From: Flavobacterium erciyesense
GTDB taxonomy: Bacteria; Bacteroidota; Bacteroidia; Flavobacteriales; Flavobacteriaceae
Reading direction: 5' to 3'
Length of the DNA: 64,000 nucleotides
Assembly: GCF_018069925.1 (NCBI RefSeq)
Contig: NZ_JAGPXB010000004.1
Coordinates: forward strand, 124,001-188,000
Shown: piece by piece, positions 1 through 8,851 of the stretch
Position numbering within the stretch: the first letter of the stretch is position 1
Layout of the letters: the number at the start of each line of letters is the position of its first letter
Notes under the pieces: model-generated
What the model saw: the letters and a program-made list of their open reading frames with translations, nothing else
Databases searched by the model: none
Told to the model about the DNA's origin: nothing
Translations under genes and position numbers: made by a program

Positions 1-1530
1 TTAGAACTAACTCAAAAAAGAGATGATTTAGAACTCAAAACAGATATACTACTTGCTTTAAGTATTGCTCACGATAAAATATTAGACAAGAATAATGCCT
101 ACACCTATTTAAAGTTGCACCTCAATCTTAAAGAGAGATTAGCAATAATTACAAATGAAAGGTTGGGTATTGACGATTATACTCAATTCAAAGAATCTGA
201 AAAACTCAAAGAAATTAAGGCGCTCAGCAACGAGACTCGAGAGCAACAAAAAGCCAATAAATTTTCAAAACTAATTAGCATTTTGGCAATTGCCTTAATC
301 TCGATTTTATCACTACTAAGTCTTTCTCTTTACAAAAACAACATTATTAGAAACCAATCTAATTTATTGTTAAAAGAAAAAAACAACGAATTAGAACTCG
401 CCAAAAACAAAGCAGAAAAAGCGTCGCTAGCCAGAGCAGAGTTCTTATCAACTGTTAGTCATGAGCTTCGTACTCCTTTGAATGCCATCAATGGAATCAC
501 GCATTTACTTCTACAAGAAAATCCAAAAAAATCACAAATTGACTACTTGAGTTCGCTAAAATTTTCGGGAGATTATTTAACTAAATTCATTAACGAAATC
601 TTAGAAATCAACAAAATCGAATCGCACAAACTAGAAATTGAGCAAATCCCTTTTCACCTCAAACAACTCTTAATCAATATCAAACATTCCTTGAAGGAAT
701 TAGCAATAGTAAATAATAACGAATTCAGCCTCGAAATTGACGATACTATTCCGGATTACCTTGTGGGCGACCCTACGAAGTTGTCTCAAATTGTTTTGAA
801 TTTAATCAATAATGCATTGAAATTCACCAAAAACGGGGTAGTGTACGTACGCGCAAATTTAGAAAAAAACGAAAATGAAACAGCTTTCGTTTACTTTGAA
901 ATCACTGATACCGGAATTGGTATTCCCGCTGATAAACTAGAAAGTGTTTTTGATAGTTTTTCTCAAGGATCAATTGAGGTAAATCGCAAATATGGCGGTA
1001 CTGGATTGGGATTAACCATTGTAAAAAAATTGATCAAAATTCTTGGAGGAGAAATCCAATTAAGCAGTATTGTAAACAAAGGATCTACTTTTTCTTTTAC
1101 TCTAGGATTTCAAATTGGTGAAAAACCTGCTACTGTAGTACTCTCAGACAATACTGCTGAAAATAAATTCTTGGCTAACAAAAAAATCTTATTGGTTGAA
1201 GACAATAAAATCAATCAGATGATTACCAAAAAAATGCTCCACAACAAGAAAATTATTTGCGAGGTTATCGATAATGGTGAAGAAGCTATCGAAAGGATGC
1301 GCAAATCAAGCTTTGATATGGTTTTAATGGATGTGCACTTACCTGGAATAAACGGCACTATTGCGACTCAAACTATTAGAACTTTTGACAACACCACGCC
1401 GATAATTGCTTTAACTGCCATCTCACTTCACGAAAATCGTGATATGCTGCTTTCGTTTGGTATGAACGATGTAATTACAAAACCATTTATCCCTGATGAA
1501 TTTTACAAAATAATTGCTCACCACATCTAA
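1..1530 (+). CDS. Hybrid sensor histidine kinase/response regulator, 5'-truncated by window
   Basis: The frame is open from base 1, so the start lies upstream; 509 codons are visible. The first ~90 residues are helical and may be the end of a TPR sensor region. A single membrane span follows (ORF bases ~265-340), then a short coiled coil, a HisKA domain with the phospho-histidine motif SHELRTPLN (bases ~457-483), an HATPase domain with the N box and the GTGIGIP and GGTGLGL motifs, and a C-terminal receiver domain with VEDN, the probable phospho-acceptor in VLMDVHLPG, and the KPF lysine. The kinase presumably autophosphorylates and passes phosphate to its own receiver; its output partner is not visible. 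Ends at TAA 1530, convergent with the next gene. Domain assignment is firm; the signal sensed is unknown. Confidence 0.93.
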   Translation, partial: LELTQKRDDLELKTDILLALSIAHDKILDKNNAYTYLKLHLNLKERLAIITNERLGIDDYTQFKESEKLKEIKALSNETREQQKANKFSKLISILAIALISILSLLSLSLYKNNIIRNQSNLLLKEKNNELELAKNKAEKASLARAEFLSTVSHELRTPLNAINGITHLLLQENPKKSQIDYLSSLKFSGDYLTKFINEILEINKIESHKLEIEQIPFHLKQLLINIKHSLKELAIVNNNEFSLEIDDTIPDYLVGDPTKLSQIVLNLINNALKFTKNGVVYVRANLEKNENETAFVYFEITDTGIGIPADKLESVFDSFSQGSIEVNRKYGGTGLGLTIVKKLIKILGGEIQLSSIVNKGSTFSFTLGFQIGEKPATVVLSDNTAENKFLANKKILLVEDNKINQMITKKMLHNKKIICEVIDNGEEAIERMRKSSFDMVLMDVHLPGINGTIATQTIRTFDNTTPIIALTAISLHENRDMLLSFGMNDVITKPFIPDEFYKIIAHHI

Positions 1531-1629
1531 ACAATTGGCGAGCAACTGTAACTACAACCTATTAAAATTGTTTTTTGACCATCCTTACTTTATTAAAAAT
1601 AACGATATCTATTGTAAGACGATGTGGTA

Positions 1630-2442
1630 TTAATAATTCAAGATCAACTCCTTAATTAAACTACGAACTTTAGGTTCAGCTGCTTTTGCTGCTTCTAATA
1701 CTTCGTCATGAGAGATGGTATCAATACTTTCCGCATTTCCCATATCTGTAATTACTGAAATTCCAAAAGTTTCTACATCCATATGGCGGGCCACTATCAC
1801 CTCTGGAACAGTTGACATCCCAACACAATCTGCTCCAAGAATCTGAACCATTTTATATTCTGCCAAGGTTTCAAATGTAGGGCCTTGTAAACCAAGATAA
1901 ATTCCTCTTTGCACGTCAATATTTAAATTTTGAGCAATTTCAGTAGCTTTTGCAATCATTTTTCGAGAATACGGCTCGCTCATATTTACAAATCGAGGTC
2001 CGAATCTTTCATCATTTTTCCCTCGTAGCGGATGCTCTGGCGTCATGTTAATATGATCTGTAATCATAACAATAGACCCGACTTGATAATTCGGGTTTAC
2101 TCCTCCTGACGCATTAGACACGACTAATTTATCAATTCCTAAAAACTTCATCACTCGTACCGGAAACGTAACTTCGGTCATTGAGTAGCCTTCATAATAA
2201 TGAAAACGACCTTGCATGGCTACCACTTTTTTAGTGCCAATTGTACCAAACACCAAAGCTCCTTGATGCCCTTCGACAGTAGAAACCGGAAAATTAGGTA
2301 TTTCATGATAAGGCAAAGTATGTAAAACTTCCATATCAGTTGTAAAACTGCCTAAACCGGAACCTAAAATAACACCGTACTCCGGTGTAAAATTGATTTT
2401 ATCTTGAATGTAACTAACTGTTTCTTGTACTTGTTCCCACAT
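1630..2442 (-). CDS. Purine nucleoside phosphorylase
   Basis: 270 residues, the usual length of trimeric PNP (PunA/DeoD-type II). It phosphorolyses purine (deoxy)nucleosides to free base and (deoxy)ribose-1-phosphate in cytosolic purine salvage. Visible family motifs are the phosphate-binding GSGLGSF near residue 27, the VSNASGGVNP segment, the HINMTPEHPLRG loop, and GPTFET followed by GMSTVPEVIVARH near the C-terminus. Its start overlaps the 3' end of lpxK by 29 bp in another frame, so the two are probably co-transcribed and translationally coupled; this pairing is common in Flavobacteriaceae. ATG at 2442 gives the expected N-terminus. Confidence 0.95.
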   Translation of the reverse strand: MWEQVQETVSYIQDKINFTPEYGVILGSGLGSFTTDMEVLHTLPYHEIPNFPVSTVEGHQGALVFGTIGTKKVVAMQGRFHYYEGYSMTEVTFPVRVMKFLGIDKLVVSNASGGVNPNYQVGSIVMITDHINMTPEHPLRGKNDERFGPRFVNMSEPYSRKMIAKATEIAQNLNIDVQRGIYLGLQGPTFETLAEYKMVQILGADCVGMSTVPEVIVARHMDVETFGISVITDMGNAESIDTISHDEVLEAAKAAEPKVRSLIKELILNY

Positions 2443-3451
2443 AATTTAAAATTGTTTGATCAAAATCATTTCCTGATAAAGTTGCATTTGGCAAAAATAC
2501 AGTTTGAATCGGCAGATAATACAATTGCTCAACTGCCAACCTACCTTGCAAACGCACATAATCTTTTTCAGTAGTAATAATGATTTTGTTTTGAGCTATT
2601 TTTTTAATTTCTTCTATTTCTTTTTCACTAAAATTATGATGGTCCGGAAACGACAAACAAACATCATTGGTGTTTTTTAAATGATTAAAAAAAGGCTCCG
2701 GCTTGGCAATACCAGCTATCAATACCTTTTCAGTTTTTAAAATTGCAGCAACCGAATAAGTACTTGCTTCACCATAGACTTGATCATCGTAACCAATTGC
2801 AGTAAAAAACAATTGTTGATTATCTCTTAACTTTAATTCTTTCTGAATCTCTTTTTGTTCCTGAGAACTCAAATCTGGAGGACATTTGGTCACCACCACC
2901 ACGGCAGCTCGGTCCGCTCCGCTCCTACTTTCTCGTAAGTTTCCGGTTGGTAACATCCAGTCGGTCGCATACAAATCGCCATAAGCTGTGAGAAGCACAT
3001 ACATACCTGCTTTTACTTTGCGGTGTTGGTAGGCATCGTCTAACAAAATGACTTCTGGAATTTCGGCCTGCGAAAGTAATTGATTTATTCCATTATTTCG
3101 ATCACTATCTACTGCAACTTGTATGTTTTTAAATTTTCTAAAAAACTGATACGGTTCATCTCCTAACAAACCGGCTGTCGCATTTGCTTTTGCCAAAACA
3201 AAACCTTGAGACTCTCGTTTGTATCCGCGACTCAAAGTTGCCACTTTATATTTTGAAGATAGCAACCGTATTAAATATTCAATCTGCGGAGATTTACCGG
3301 TCCCGCCTACACTCAAGTTCCCGACAGCAATCACTGGCAACTTAAATGAATACGATTGTATAATTCCTTTGTCAAAAAGAAAATTCCGAATACCCGTAAC
3401 AGCGCCGTACAAAACAGCGAACGGAAAAAGTAGTTTTCGCAGTAAATTCAT
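2414..3451 (-). CDS. lpxK: Tetraacyldisaccharide 4'-kinase
   Basis: 345 residues. LpxK phosphorylates the 4'-position of the tetraacyldisaccharide-1-phosphate lipid A precursor at the inner face of the inner membrane. The sequence shows the hydrophobic N-terminal anchor (FPFAVLYGAVTGIRNFLF), an unusual Walker A (GNLSVGGTGKSP, residues ~44-55), and the conserved SRGYKR, GDEP and LLDDAYQHR segments. It is divergent from the Nif3-like gene with 92 bp between them, and its 3' end overlaps the purine nucleoside phosphorylase start. The gene is essential for lipid A assembly in Gram-negative bacteria, so this is a core locus. Confidence 0.96.
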   Translation of the reverse strand: MNLLRKLLFPFAVLYGAVTGIRNFLFDKGIIQSYSFKLPVIAVGNLSVGGTGKSPQIEYLIRLLSSKYKVATLSRGYKRESQGFVLAKANATAGLLGDEPYQFFRKFKNIQVAVDSDRNNGINQLLSQAEIPEVILLDDAYQHRKVKAGMYVLLTAYGDLYATDWMLPTGNLRESRSGADRAAVVVVTKCPPDLSSQEQKEIQKELKLRDNQQLFFTAIGYDDQVYGEASTYSVAAILKTEKVLIAGIAKPEPFFNHLKNTNDVCLSFPDHHNFSEKEIEEIKKIAQNKIIITTEKDYVRLQGRLAVEQLYYLPIQTVFLPNATLSGNDFDQTILNYVGTSTRNS

Positions 3452-3543
3452 TTTACGAAAGTAGAATATTTTATTTTAATGTTCTTTTCTTTATTCGTTA
3501 TTTTGTTCTTCACAAAACGATCTACCTTTCAATTGAAACAGTT

Positions 3544-4638
3544 ATGAAAATCAAAGATATTATACGTGTTCTCGAAGAAATGGCTCCACTAGCCTATGCC
3601 GAAGATTTTGACAACGTAGGTTTACTTGTAGGCGACCAAAATGTTGAGGCTACGGGCGTACTAGTGTGTCATGATGCGCTCGAACATATTATTGAGGAAG
3701 CCATCACTAAAAAATGCAACATGGTTGTCTGCTTTCATCCTATATTATTTACGGGATTGAAAAAAATAACTGGAAAAACATACGTAGAGCGCGCCATCAT
3801 CAAAGCCATAAAAAATGACATTGCCATTTATGCAGTACACACCGCTTTAGACATCCACCAAGACGGAGTAAACAAAATATTTTGTGATGCTTTACAACTA
3901 ATCAATACCAAAATACTGATTCCGAAAGAGCAATACATTCGCAAACTCGCCAGTTTTGTACCAACTGAAAATGCGAATGAAGTACTCGAAGCACTATTTG
4001 CCGCAGGCGCAGGAACAATTGGCAATTATGAAAATTGTAGTTTTACTTCCAATGGCATCGGAACATTTAAAGGCAATGCAAAAAGCAATCCGGTTCTTGG
4101 CGAGCGTTTTGAATTGGTAAAAGCCACCGAAATTAAAATTGAAGTAACTTACGAAAAACATCTTGAAGGCAAAATTTTAAAAGCTTTGCTAGAAAGTCAT
4201 CCTTACGAAGAAGTTGCTCACGAAATATACACACTACAAAACAAGCATCAAAATATAGGTTTGGGTCAAATAGGAGAATTACCTGAGCCCATGAGCGAAA
4301 CCGACTTTTTACTTTTTGTAAAAGACAAAATGCAATGCGGTGGCATCAGACATTCAGCCTTTACAGGAAAACCGATCAAAAAAGTAGCTGTTTTGGGAGG
4401 CGCGGGAAGTTTCGCTATTGCAAACGCAATTCGAGCAGGAGCTGATGCGTATTTAACCGCTGATTTAAAGTACCATCAGTTTTATGAGGCAGAAAACCAA
4501 CTTCTTTTAGCCGATATTGGACATTTTGAAAGCGAACGCTATACAAAAAATTATATTGTAGAGTATCTTCGAAAAAAAATCCTTAATTTTGCCGTTGTTT
4601 TATCAGAAGAAAATTCAAATCCAGTTAAGTACTTATAG
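3544..4638 (+). CDS. Nif3-like dinuclear metal center protein
   Basis: 364 residues, the long form of the NIF3/YbgI family, in which an extra ~100-residue domain is inserted between the two halves of the metal-binding core. Metal-ligand motifs are present: VVCFHPILF and AVHTALD in the N-terminal half, and DLKYHQFYEA with DIGHFESE in the C-terminal half. Family members form toroidal hexamers with two metal ions per subunit; some act as GTP cyclohydrolase-like or nucleotide-metabolising proteins, but the function here is unknown. The following gene begins 3 bp after its stop, a pairing widely conserved in Bacteroidota, so they likely form one transcript. Upstream, TACCTTTC near 3520 is a weak -7-like sequence. 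Confidence 0.93.
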   Translation: MKIKDIIRVLEEMAPLAYAEDFDNVGLLVGDQNVEATGVLVCHDALEHIIEEAITKKCNMVVCFHPILFTGLKKITGKTYVERAIIKAIKNDIAIYAVHTALDIHQDGVNKIFCDALQLINTKILIPKEQYIRKLASFVPTENANEVLEALFAAGAGTIGNYENCSFTSNGIGTFKGNAKSNPVLGERFELVKATEIKIEVTYEKHLEGKILKALLESHPYEEVAHEIYTLQNKHQNIGLGQIGELPEPMSETDFLLFVKDKMQCGGIRHSAFTGKPIKKVAVLGGAGSFAIANAIRAGADAYLTADLKYHQFYEAENQLLLADIGHFESERYTKNYIVEYLRKKILNFAVVLSEENSNPVKYL

Positions 4639-4641
4639 AAT

Positions 4642-5421
4642 ATGGCGAATACGAAAGAATTAAGTGTTGAGGACAAGTTAAGAGCAATTTACGATTTACA
4701 GCTAATTGACTCGAGAATTGACGAAATCAGAAACGTAAGAGGTGAATTGCCTTTAGAAGTTGAAGATTTAGAAGATGAAGTGGCCGGTTTAAGCACACGT
4801 TCAGAAAAATTAAAAGGGGAACTTGAAGTAATTGAAGACCTTATTAAAGCTAAAAAAATTGCAATTGAGGAGCACAAAGAGTCCATCAAAAAATATACAA
4901 AACAACAGGAAACTGTTCGTAACAATAGAGAATTCAACTCTTTAACTAAAGAAGTAGAGTTTCAAGAACTTGAAATTCAATTGGCTGAAAAGCAAATTAA
5001 AGAAATGAAAGCTTCTATAGAGCACAAAAAAGAAGTGATTGCTAATTCTAAAGAAAAATTAGAAGCAAAAACCAACCACTTAAAACACAAAAAATCAGAG
5101 TTAGACGCTATCATGGCCGAAACTGCAAAGGAAGAAGAATTCTTGTCTCAGAAATCAATTGAGTTCCAAGGACAAATTGAAGAGCGTTTATTAAATGCTT
5201 ACAAAAGAATCAGAAGTAGCGTTCGCAACGGTTTAGCAGTAGTTTCAATTGAAAGAGGCGCATCTGCAGGATCTTTCTTTACCATTCCACCGCAAACTCA
5301 AGTAGAAATTGCTTCAAGAAAAAAAATCATCACCGATGAACATTCTGGAAGAATTCTTGTTGATAGCGTTCTTGCTGAAGAAGAAAAAGAAAAAATGGAA
5401 CAAATGTTCGCTAAAATATAA
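4642..5421 (+). CDS. Coiled-coil protein of the C4 zinc-ribbon family, cysteines lost
   Basis: 259 residues. Residues ~10-175 are strongly heptad-patterned and charged, consistent with a long antiparallel coiled-coil hairpin. The C-terminal 75 residues align by eye with the zinc-ribbon tail of the CT398/COG1579-type family (RNGLAVV...IPPQ...SRKKII...GRILVD). The four zinc-ligand positions read S, S, D and S (ASAGSFF and TDEHSGR), and no cysteine occurs anywhere in the protein. The ribbon fold may persist without metal. Encoded 3 bp downstream of the Nif3-like gene and followed by a strong terminator. Function unknown; COG1579 relatives have been linked to nucleic-acid or secretion-related roles. 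Confidence 0.85.
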   Translation: MANTKELSVEDKLRAIYDLQLIDSRIDEIRNVRGELPLEVEDLEDEVAGLSTRSEKLKGELEVIEDLIKAKKIAIEEHKESIKKYTKQQETVRNNREFNSLTKEVEFQELEIQLAEKQIKEMKASIEHKKEVIANSKEKLEAKTNHLKHKKSELDAIMAETAKEEEFLSQKSIEFQGQIEERLLNAYKRIRSSVRNGLAVVSIERGASAGSFFTIPPQTQVEIASRKKIITDEHSGRILVDSVLAEEEKEKMEQMFAKI

Positions 5422-5430
5422 TACCTTTAA

Positions 5431-5458
5431 AGTCCCGATGATATCGGGACTTTTTTTT
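5431..5458 (+). terminator. Intrinsic terminator after the Nif3/coiled-coil operon
   Basis: Perfect 9-bp stem (AGTCCCGAT / ATCGGGACT) with loop GAT, followed by eight T residues. It ends directly against the ATG of the alpha/beta hydrolase gene. Confidence 0.85.
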
Positions 5459-6304
5459 ATGATCAAGCAGATAGTCTATAAAATATTTACCAAGTCAGTA
5501 GGTGCCTACATCAACCTACTCAGCTACCTTGCCCCAACAAAAGCTATACAACTCGCCTACAACTTGTTCAGCAAACCACGTGACGGAAAGTTACAAGTTG
5601 ACCAATTACCCACCGTACTACAACAAGCCCAAACGCAAACACTCTCGTTTCAAAATCAAAAAATACAAACCTACACTTGGCCTGGCAATAGTCATGTCAT
5701 TTTATTGGTACACGGTTGGGAGAGTAACGCCTCGCGCTGGGAAAAACTATTGCCTTACCTCACTAAAACCGGCAGCACCATCGTAGCACTTGACGGTCCT
5801 GCGCACGGACTCTCTAGCGGAACTACCTTCAATATTCCGCATTACGCCGAATTTTTACACCAAGTGGTTCAGCATTTTCAACCACAAACTTTAATCGGAC
5901 ACTCACTAGGTGGCAAAACCTGCTTGTACTACCAGTCCATTTACCAAAGCGACGACTTAAAAAAAATGGTAATTTTGGGCGCTCCAAGTGATTTCAAGAT
6001 AATTTTAGACAATTACATCACACTTTTAAGCCTCAATTCTAGAATTTTAACCGGCCTAAAAAAATATTATCGTGATGTTTTTCAACTCAATACAGATGAA
6101 TTTGCTGGACAACATTTTGCAAAAAATATTTTAACTCAAGGCTTTCTAGCCCATGATGAACAAGACCAAGTAGTGCTTATTCACGAAGGAAAAAAAATAG
6201 CAACCTCTTGGAAAAACGCTACTTTTATCACCACAACTGGCCTCGGCCACAGCATGCACGACCACAATTTATACGAAAAAATTAGTCAGTTCATTCAAAA
6301 TTAG
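5459..6304 (+). CDS. Alpha/beta hydrolase
   Basis: 281 residues from ATG 5459. The open frame extends upstream to 5309, but that part lies inside the preceding gene and its terminator, so 5459 is chosen. It shows the alpha/beta-hydrolase fold: the HGWESNASRW oxyanion region (residues ~78-87), LDGPAHGLS, the nucleophile elbow GHSLGGKT (serine near residue 146), and a late histidine in GLGHSMHD. No signal peptide is seen, so it is probably cytosolic or peripheral to the membrane. The substrate cannot be told. The start codon directly abuts the U-tract of the upstream terminator, so its own promoter may lie in the 3' end of the previous gene (TACCTTTA at about 5422). Confidence 0.88.
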   Translation: MIKQIVYKIFTKSVGAYINLLSYLAPTKAIQLAYNLFSKPRDGKLQVDQLPTVLQQAQTQTLSFQNQKIQTYTWPGNSHVILLVHGWESNASRWEKLLPYLTKTGSTIVALDGPAHGLSSGTTFNIPHYAEFLHQVVQHFQPQTLIGHSLGGKTCLYYQSIYQSDDLKKMVILGAPSDFKIILDNYITLLSLNSRILTGLKKYYRDVFQLNTDEFAGQHFAKNILTQGFLAHDEQDQVVLIHEGKKIATSWKNATFITTTGLGHSMHDHNLYEKISQFIQN

Positions 6305-6396
6305 AGCGTGCCGCCGCGGCGACCAGGCTATTCGCTGCAATCTTTTTTGGGCAAAAAAAGCCCTAAAAAAGGATTTCCGCTGCTATCCTTCACGCG
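6304..6396 (-). repeat. Dispersed hairpin repeat, copy A (Flavo-1-like)
   Basis: Read on the minus strand: GGATAGCAGCGGAAATCCTT, then an inner hairpin built from TTTTTTAGGGC and GCCCAAAAAA, then AAGATTGCAGCGAATAGC. Flanks match copies B (24294-24377) and C (28960-29036), while the inner stem differs. Resembles by memory the Rfam Flavo-1 motif; this is inference. Confidence 0.6.
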
Positions 6397-6483
6397 AATC
6401 CGTCGCAAAATTGATAAATTCGTTCTACAACCAATCTCAAAATCAATAGCTATTATAAATTGCAAATTCATTACTTTTGCAGG

Positions 6484-7296
6484 ATGGAAGATCAATTAAA
6501 ACGCCTCAATAAATTCATAGGAGAAACCGGTTTTTGCAGCCGCCGCGAAGCGGATAAAATCATCGAAGAAGGTCGCGTAACCATCAACGGAGTTGTACCC
6601 GAATTAGGGACCAAAGTTGGTCCTCATGACGAAGTACGTATTGACGGCAAATTAATTCGTGAAAAAACAGAAAAACCTGTTTACCTCGCATTCAACAAAC
6701 CAGTAGGAATCGAGTGTACCACAAATCTTGACGTGCGCAATAACATCGTCGATTACATCAATTATCCAAAGCGCATCTTCCCAATTGGGCGTTTAGACAA
6801 AGCCAGTGAAGGTTTAATTTTCATGACAAATGATGGCGATATTGTCAATAAAATATTGCGTGCGCGCAACAATCACGAAAAAGAATATACCGTTACTGTT
6901 AACAAACCCATCACCGATCGTTTTATAGAAAGAATGAGCAATGGTGTACCTATTCTAGACACTGTTACCAGAAAATGTAAAGTAGAGCAAATCAGTAAAT
7001 TCACATTTAAGATCATCCTTACCCAAGGTTTAAACCGCCAAATCCGAAGAATGACCGAATATCTTGGCTATGACGTAACCGCCTTAAAACGCATTCGAAT
7101 TATCAATATTTCACTCGATGTTCCTGTAGGCCGCTACCGTGATTTGACTGATGCCGAAATAAAAGAACTCAACGCCCTTATCGAGCCATCCAGCAAAACA
7201 GAAGAAGCTAGTTTACCAAAAGTAGAAACACCAAGAAAGCGCACCGAATTTATAAAAAGAGACGATCCTAGGTTTAAGAAACGTGGGGATTATTAA
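6484..7296 (+). CDS. rluF: 23S rRNA pseudouridine synthase, RluF/RsuA type
   Basis: 270 residues from ATG 6484; an upstream TTG in frame (6460) is rejected because the candidate promoter -7 element TACTTTTG (6472-6479) lies between it and the ATG. The N-terminal S4 RNA-binding domain spans residues ~4-60 (RLNKFIGETGFCSRREAD). The catalytic domain has the RsuA-family motif GRLDKASEGLIFMTND with the catalytic aspartate near residue 105, and the QGLNRQIRRM segment. RluF modifies U2604 of 23S rRNA in E. coli; the exact site here is inferred. The C-terminal ~40 residues are basic and low-complexity. Convergent with the DUF4153-type gene across a shared bidirectional terminator. Confidence 0.9.
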   Translation: MEDQLKRLNKFIGETGFCSRREADKIIEEGRVTINGVVPELGTKVGPHDEVRIDGKLIREKTEKPVYLAFNKPVGIECTTNLDVRNNIVDYINYPKRIFPIGRLDKASEGLIFMTNDGDIVNKILRARNNHEKEYTVTVNKPITDRFIERMSNGVPILDTVTRKCKVEQISKFTFKIILTQGLNRQIRRMTEYLGYDVTALKRIRIINISLDVPVGRYRDLTDAEIKELNALIEPSSKTEEASLPKVETPRKRTEFIKRDDPRFKKRGDY

Positions 7297-7371
7297 ATTA
7301 CTTTTTTTCATAAACCTCAATTGATTACCCGTAACAAAATAGTGTTTTTAAACATATCATTTTTTAAAACC

Positions 7372-7412
7372 AAAAAGCCAAATCTTGTTTGAATAAGATT
7401 TGGCTTTTTTTT
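7372..7412. terminator. Bidirectional terminator
   Basis: Perfect 15-bp stem (AAAAAGCCAAATCTT / AAGATTTGGCTTTTT) with a 7-nt loop. T-tract on the plus strand and A-tract (T on minus) on the other side serve the convergent rluF and DUF4153-type genes. Confidence 0.85.
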
Positions 7413-7413
7413 G

Positions 7414-8799
7414 TTAATTAGACTGCAATGTTTCGTAATACAACACTTTCGATAAGAATGACTGTTCTTGACACTCTTTAATTTCATCTTCGCGATACAT
7501 TTCAGGCTGTTGACCATCTAACTGATTTTCTTGTAAATAGTCTCTCCTACTTGAGTCATTAAACTCTAAACGACTTATAAAAACCGGATCTACTCCTTTA
7601 TTTACGGCTAAATTATAGCTAGTTATTAATTGTCCCCAGTTCACAAAACTGCACAATAAAAGTACTCCATACACATACCAAACCATATGATTAAATAAGT
7701 ATGCATTGGTTTTTTGTAAACTAATTTTCAACCACGTGTGTAGCAAACTTATAAATACTAAAATAAGAAAGGCAAAAACGCCCAATCGCTTATAGGTTAA
7801 GCCAAACTGATGTACATATTCCATATTTTTTAAAGCGGCAGACAAAACAAGTACCGCATTCAATACCATCCAAATTTTAGCTAGTATTTTCAGTCTATTC
7901 GTTGTTTCATCAAAGGTAAACCTAGCTCGAAAGTACAGTAAAATAAGTCCCACAGCCATTAAAACCGAAATAATAACGGCGTTAACACGTTCGTGAGTTG
8001 CAGTACTTAATTGTGCACGATTTTGAATTTCAAAAAACTGTTCGTAATTATAGGTTACTATAAAAAACAGCAATAGAGTATTCAACAACACAAAAGTAAT
8101 TTCACCGCTTTTCCTTTGAAAGTCAAAATCAAGCCATGAAAGCGAAGTATCACTTTTATCGCACGAGTTGCTTTCAAATTCATTTTCTAATTGGGAATTA
8201 AAACTGATGCAAAAATCTGGAACCCAAAAATTCCAAAAACTAAATGACACATAAAGCCCGAGCACAGCAATAACAATCAATTGAAATACATTAACATCTA
8301 GCGTATAGTCACTAAAAACAGAAGAAAATAGATCACTACCAAAAGCATATACTCCAAAAAACAATCCGATAAAAAGAAGTGGAATTAAAACAAATGCAAC
8401 CAATTTCTTTGCAAAATCACCTTGTACCTCTTGTTTAGGAAGCCATTGACTAAACATCAAAATCCGTCCTAGCGAGGCAAAGCTATTGACAATAATAACT
8501 ACAAAAACTTGAATGATTTTAAGTTTTGCATGTTGCGTTTTATACTGCAATGACAATAATGAAAGTGAAAGTGCCAAAAAAGAAGGAAAATCACCATACC
8601 ACGCAAATGCCAAACACGATAATATTGATGTGATAAGTAAAGCTTTAGTAGTCAATGAATTCAAAGACTCCCGATAATTGTACACTAATAATGAGATAAG
8701 TAAAAGTCCAAAAAAAGCCAAATTAAGACCCAAATTTTGGTCATAAAAAAGGATTGTAAACATAACAGAACTCGCAAAAATTAAATGATGTTTTTTCAT
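7414..8799 (-). CDS. DUF4153/DUF4173-type multipass membrane protein
   Basis: 461 residues with about 11-12 hydrophobic spans. A central hydrophilic loop (residues ~205-228) separates two membrane blocks. The C-terminal half contains a pattern I associate with the DUF4153/DUF4173 family (FRARFTFDETTNRLKILAK, and GLTYKRLGVFAF). The last ~50 residues form a soluble, acidic tail. Function is unknown. It lies downstream of a winged-helix regulator and a small membrane protein in the same direction, with a 52-bp gap that contains its own -7-like box and a 19-bp inverted repeat shared with the regulator's promoter. This suggests its expression is controlled by that regulator. Exact Pfam number is from memory. 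Confidence 0.82.
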   Translation of the reverse strand: MKKHHLIFASSVMFTILFYDQNLGLNLAFFGLLLISLLVYNYRESLNSLTTKALLITSILSCLAFAWYGDFPSFLALSLSLLSLQYKTQHAKLKIIQVFVVIIVNSFASLGRILMFSQWLPKQEVQGDFAKKLVAFVLIPLLFIGLFFGVYAFGSDLFSSVFSDYTLDVNVFQLIVIAVLGLYVSFSFWNFWVPDFCISFNSQLENEFESNSCDKSDTSLSWLDFDFQRKSGEITFVLLNTLLLFFIVTYNYEQFFEIQNRAQLSTATHERVNAVIISVLMAVGLILLYFRARFTFDETTNRLKILAKIWMVLNAVLVLSAALKNMEYVHQFGLTYKRLGVFAFLILVFISLLHTWLKISLQKTNAYLFNHMVWYVYGVLLLCSFVNWGQLITSYNLAVNKGVDPVFISRLEFNDSSRRDYLQENQLDGQQPEMYREDEIKECQEQSFLSKVLYYETLQSN

Positions 8800-8803
8800 A
8801 GCA

Positions 8804-8834
8804 ACAAATATAAAGTACTTTGTTTTTCAAAGTA
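8804..8834 (-). promoter_or_regulatory. Promoter with 19-bp inverted-repeat operator (site A)
   Basis: On the minus strand, TATATTTG (8812-8805) is a Bacteroidota -7 element 5 bp before the DUF4153-type ATG. Immediately upstream lies TACTTTG-TTTTT-CAAAGTA (8816-8834), a 7-bp perfect inverted repeat with a 5-nt spacer. The same arms and spacer occur at 9771-9789. No good -33 TTTG is seen at 19 nt, as might be expected of a regulated promoter. Confidence 0.6.
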
Positions 8835-8851
8835 ATTGGTTAAAAAAAAGT

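Noticed and set aside
5309..5458. Longer N-terminus for the alpha/beta hydrolase
   Set aside because: These codons overlap the previous gene out of frame and its terminator; the product would be Lys/Glu-rich and unlike the family.
6308..6499. 63-codon open frame after the alpha/beta hydrolase gene
   Set aside because: It lies over dispersed repeat copy A and runs into the rluF start; composition follows the repeat, not a gene.
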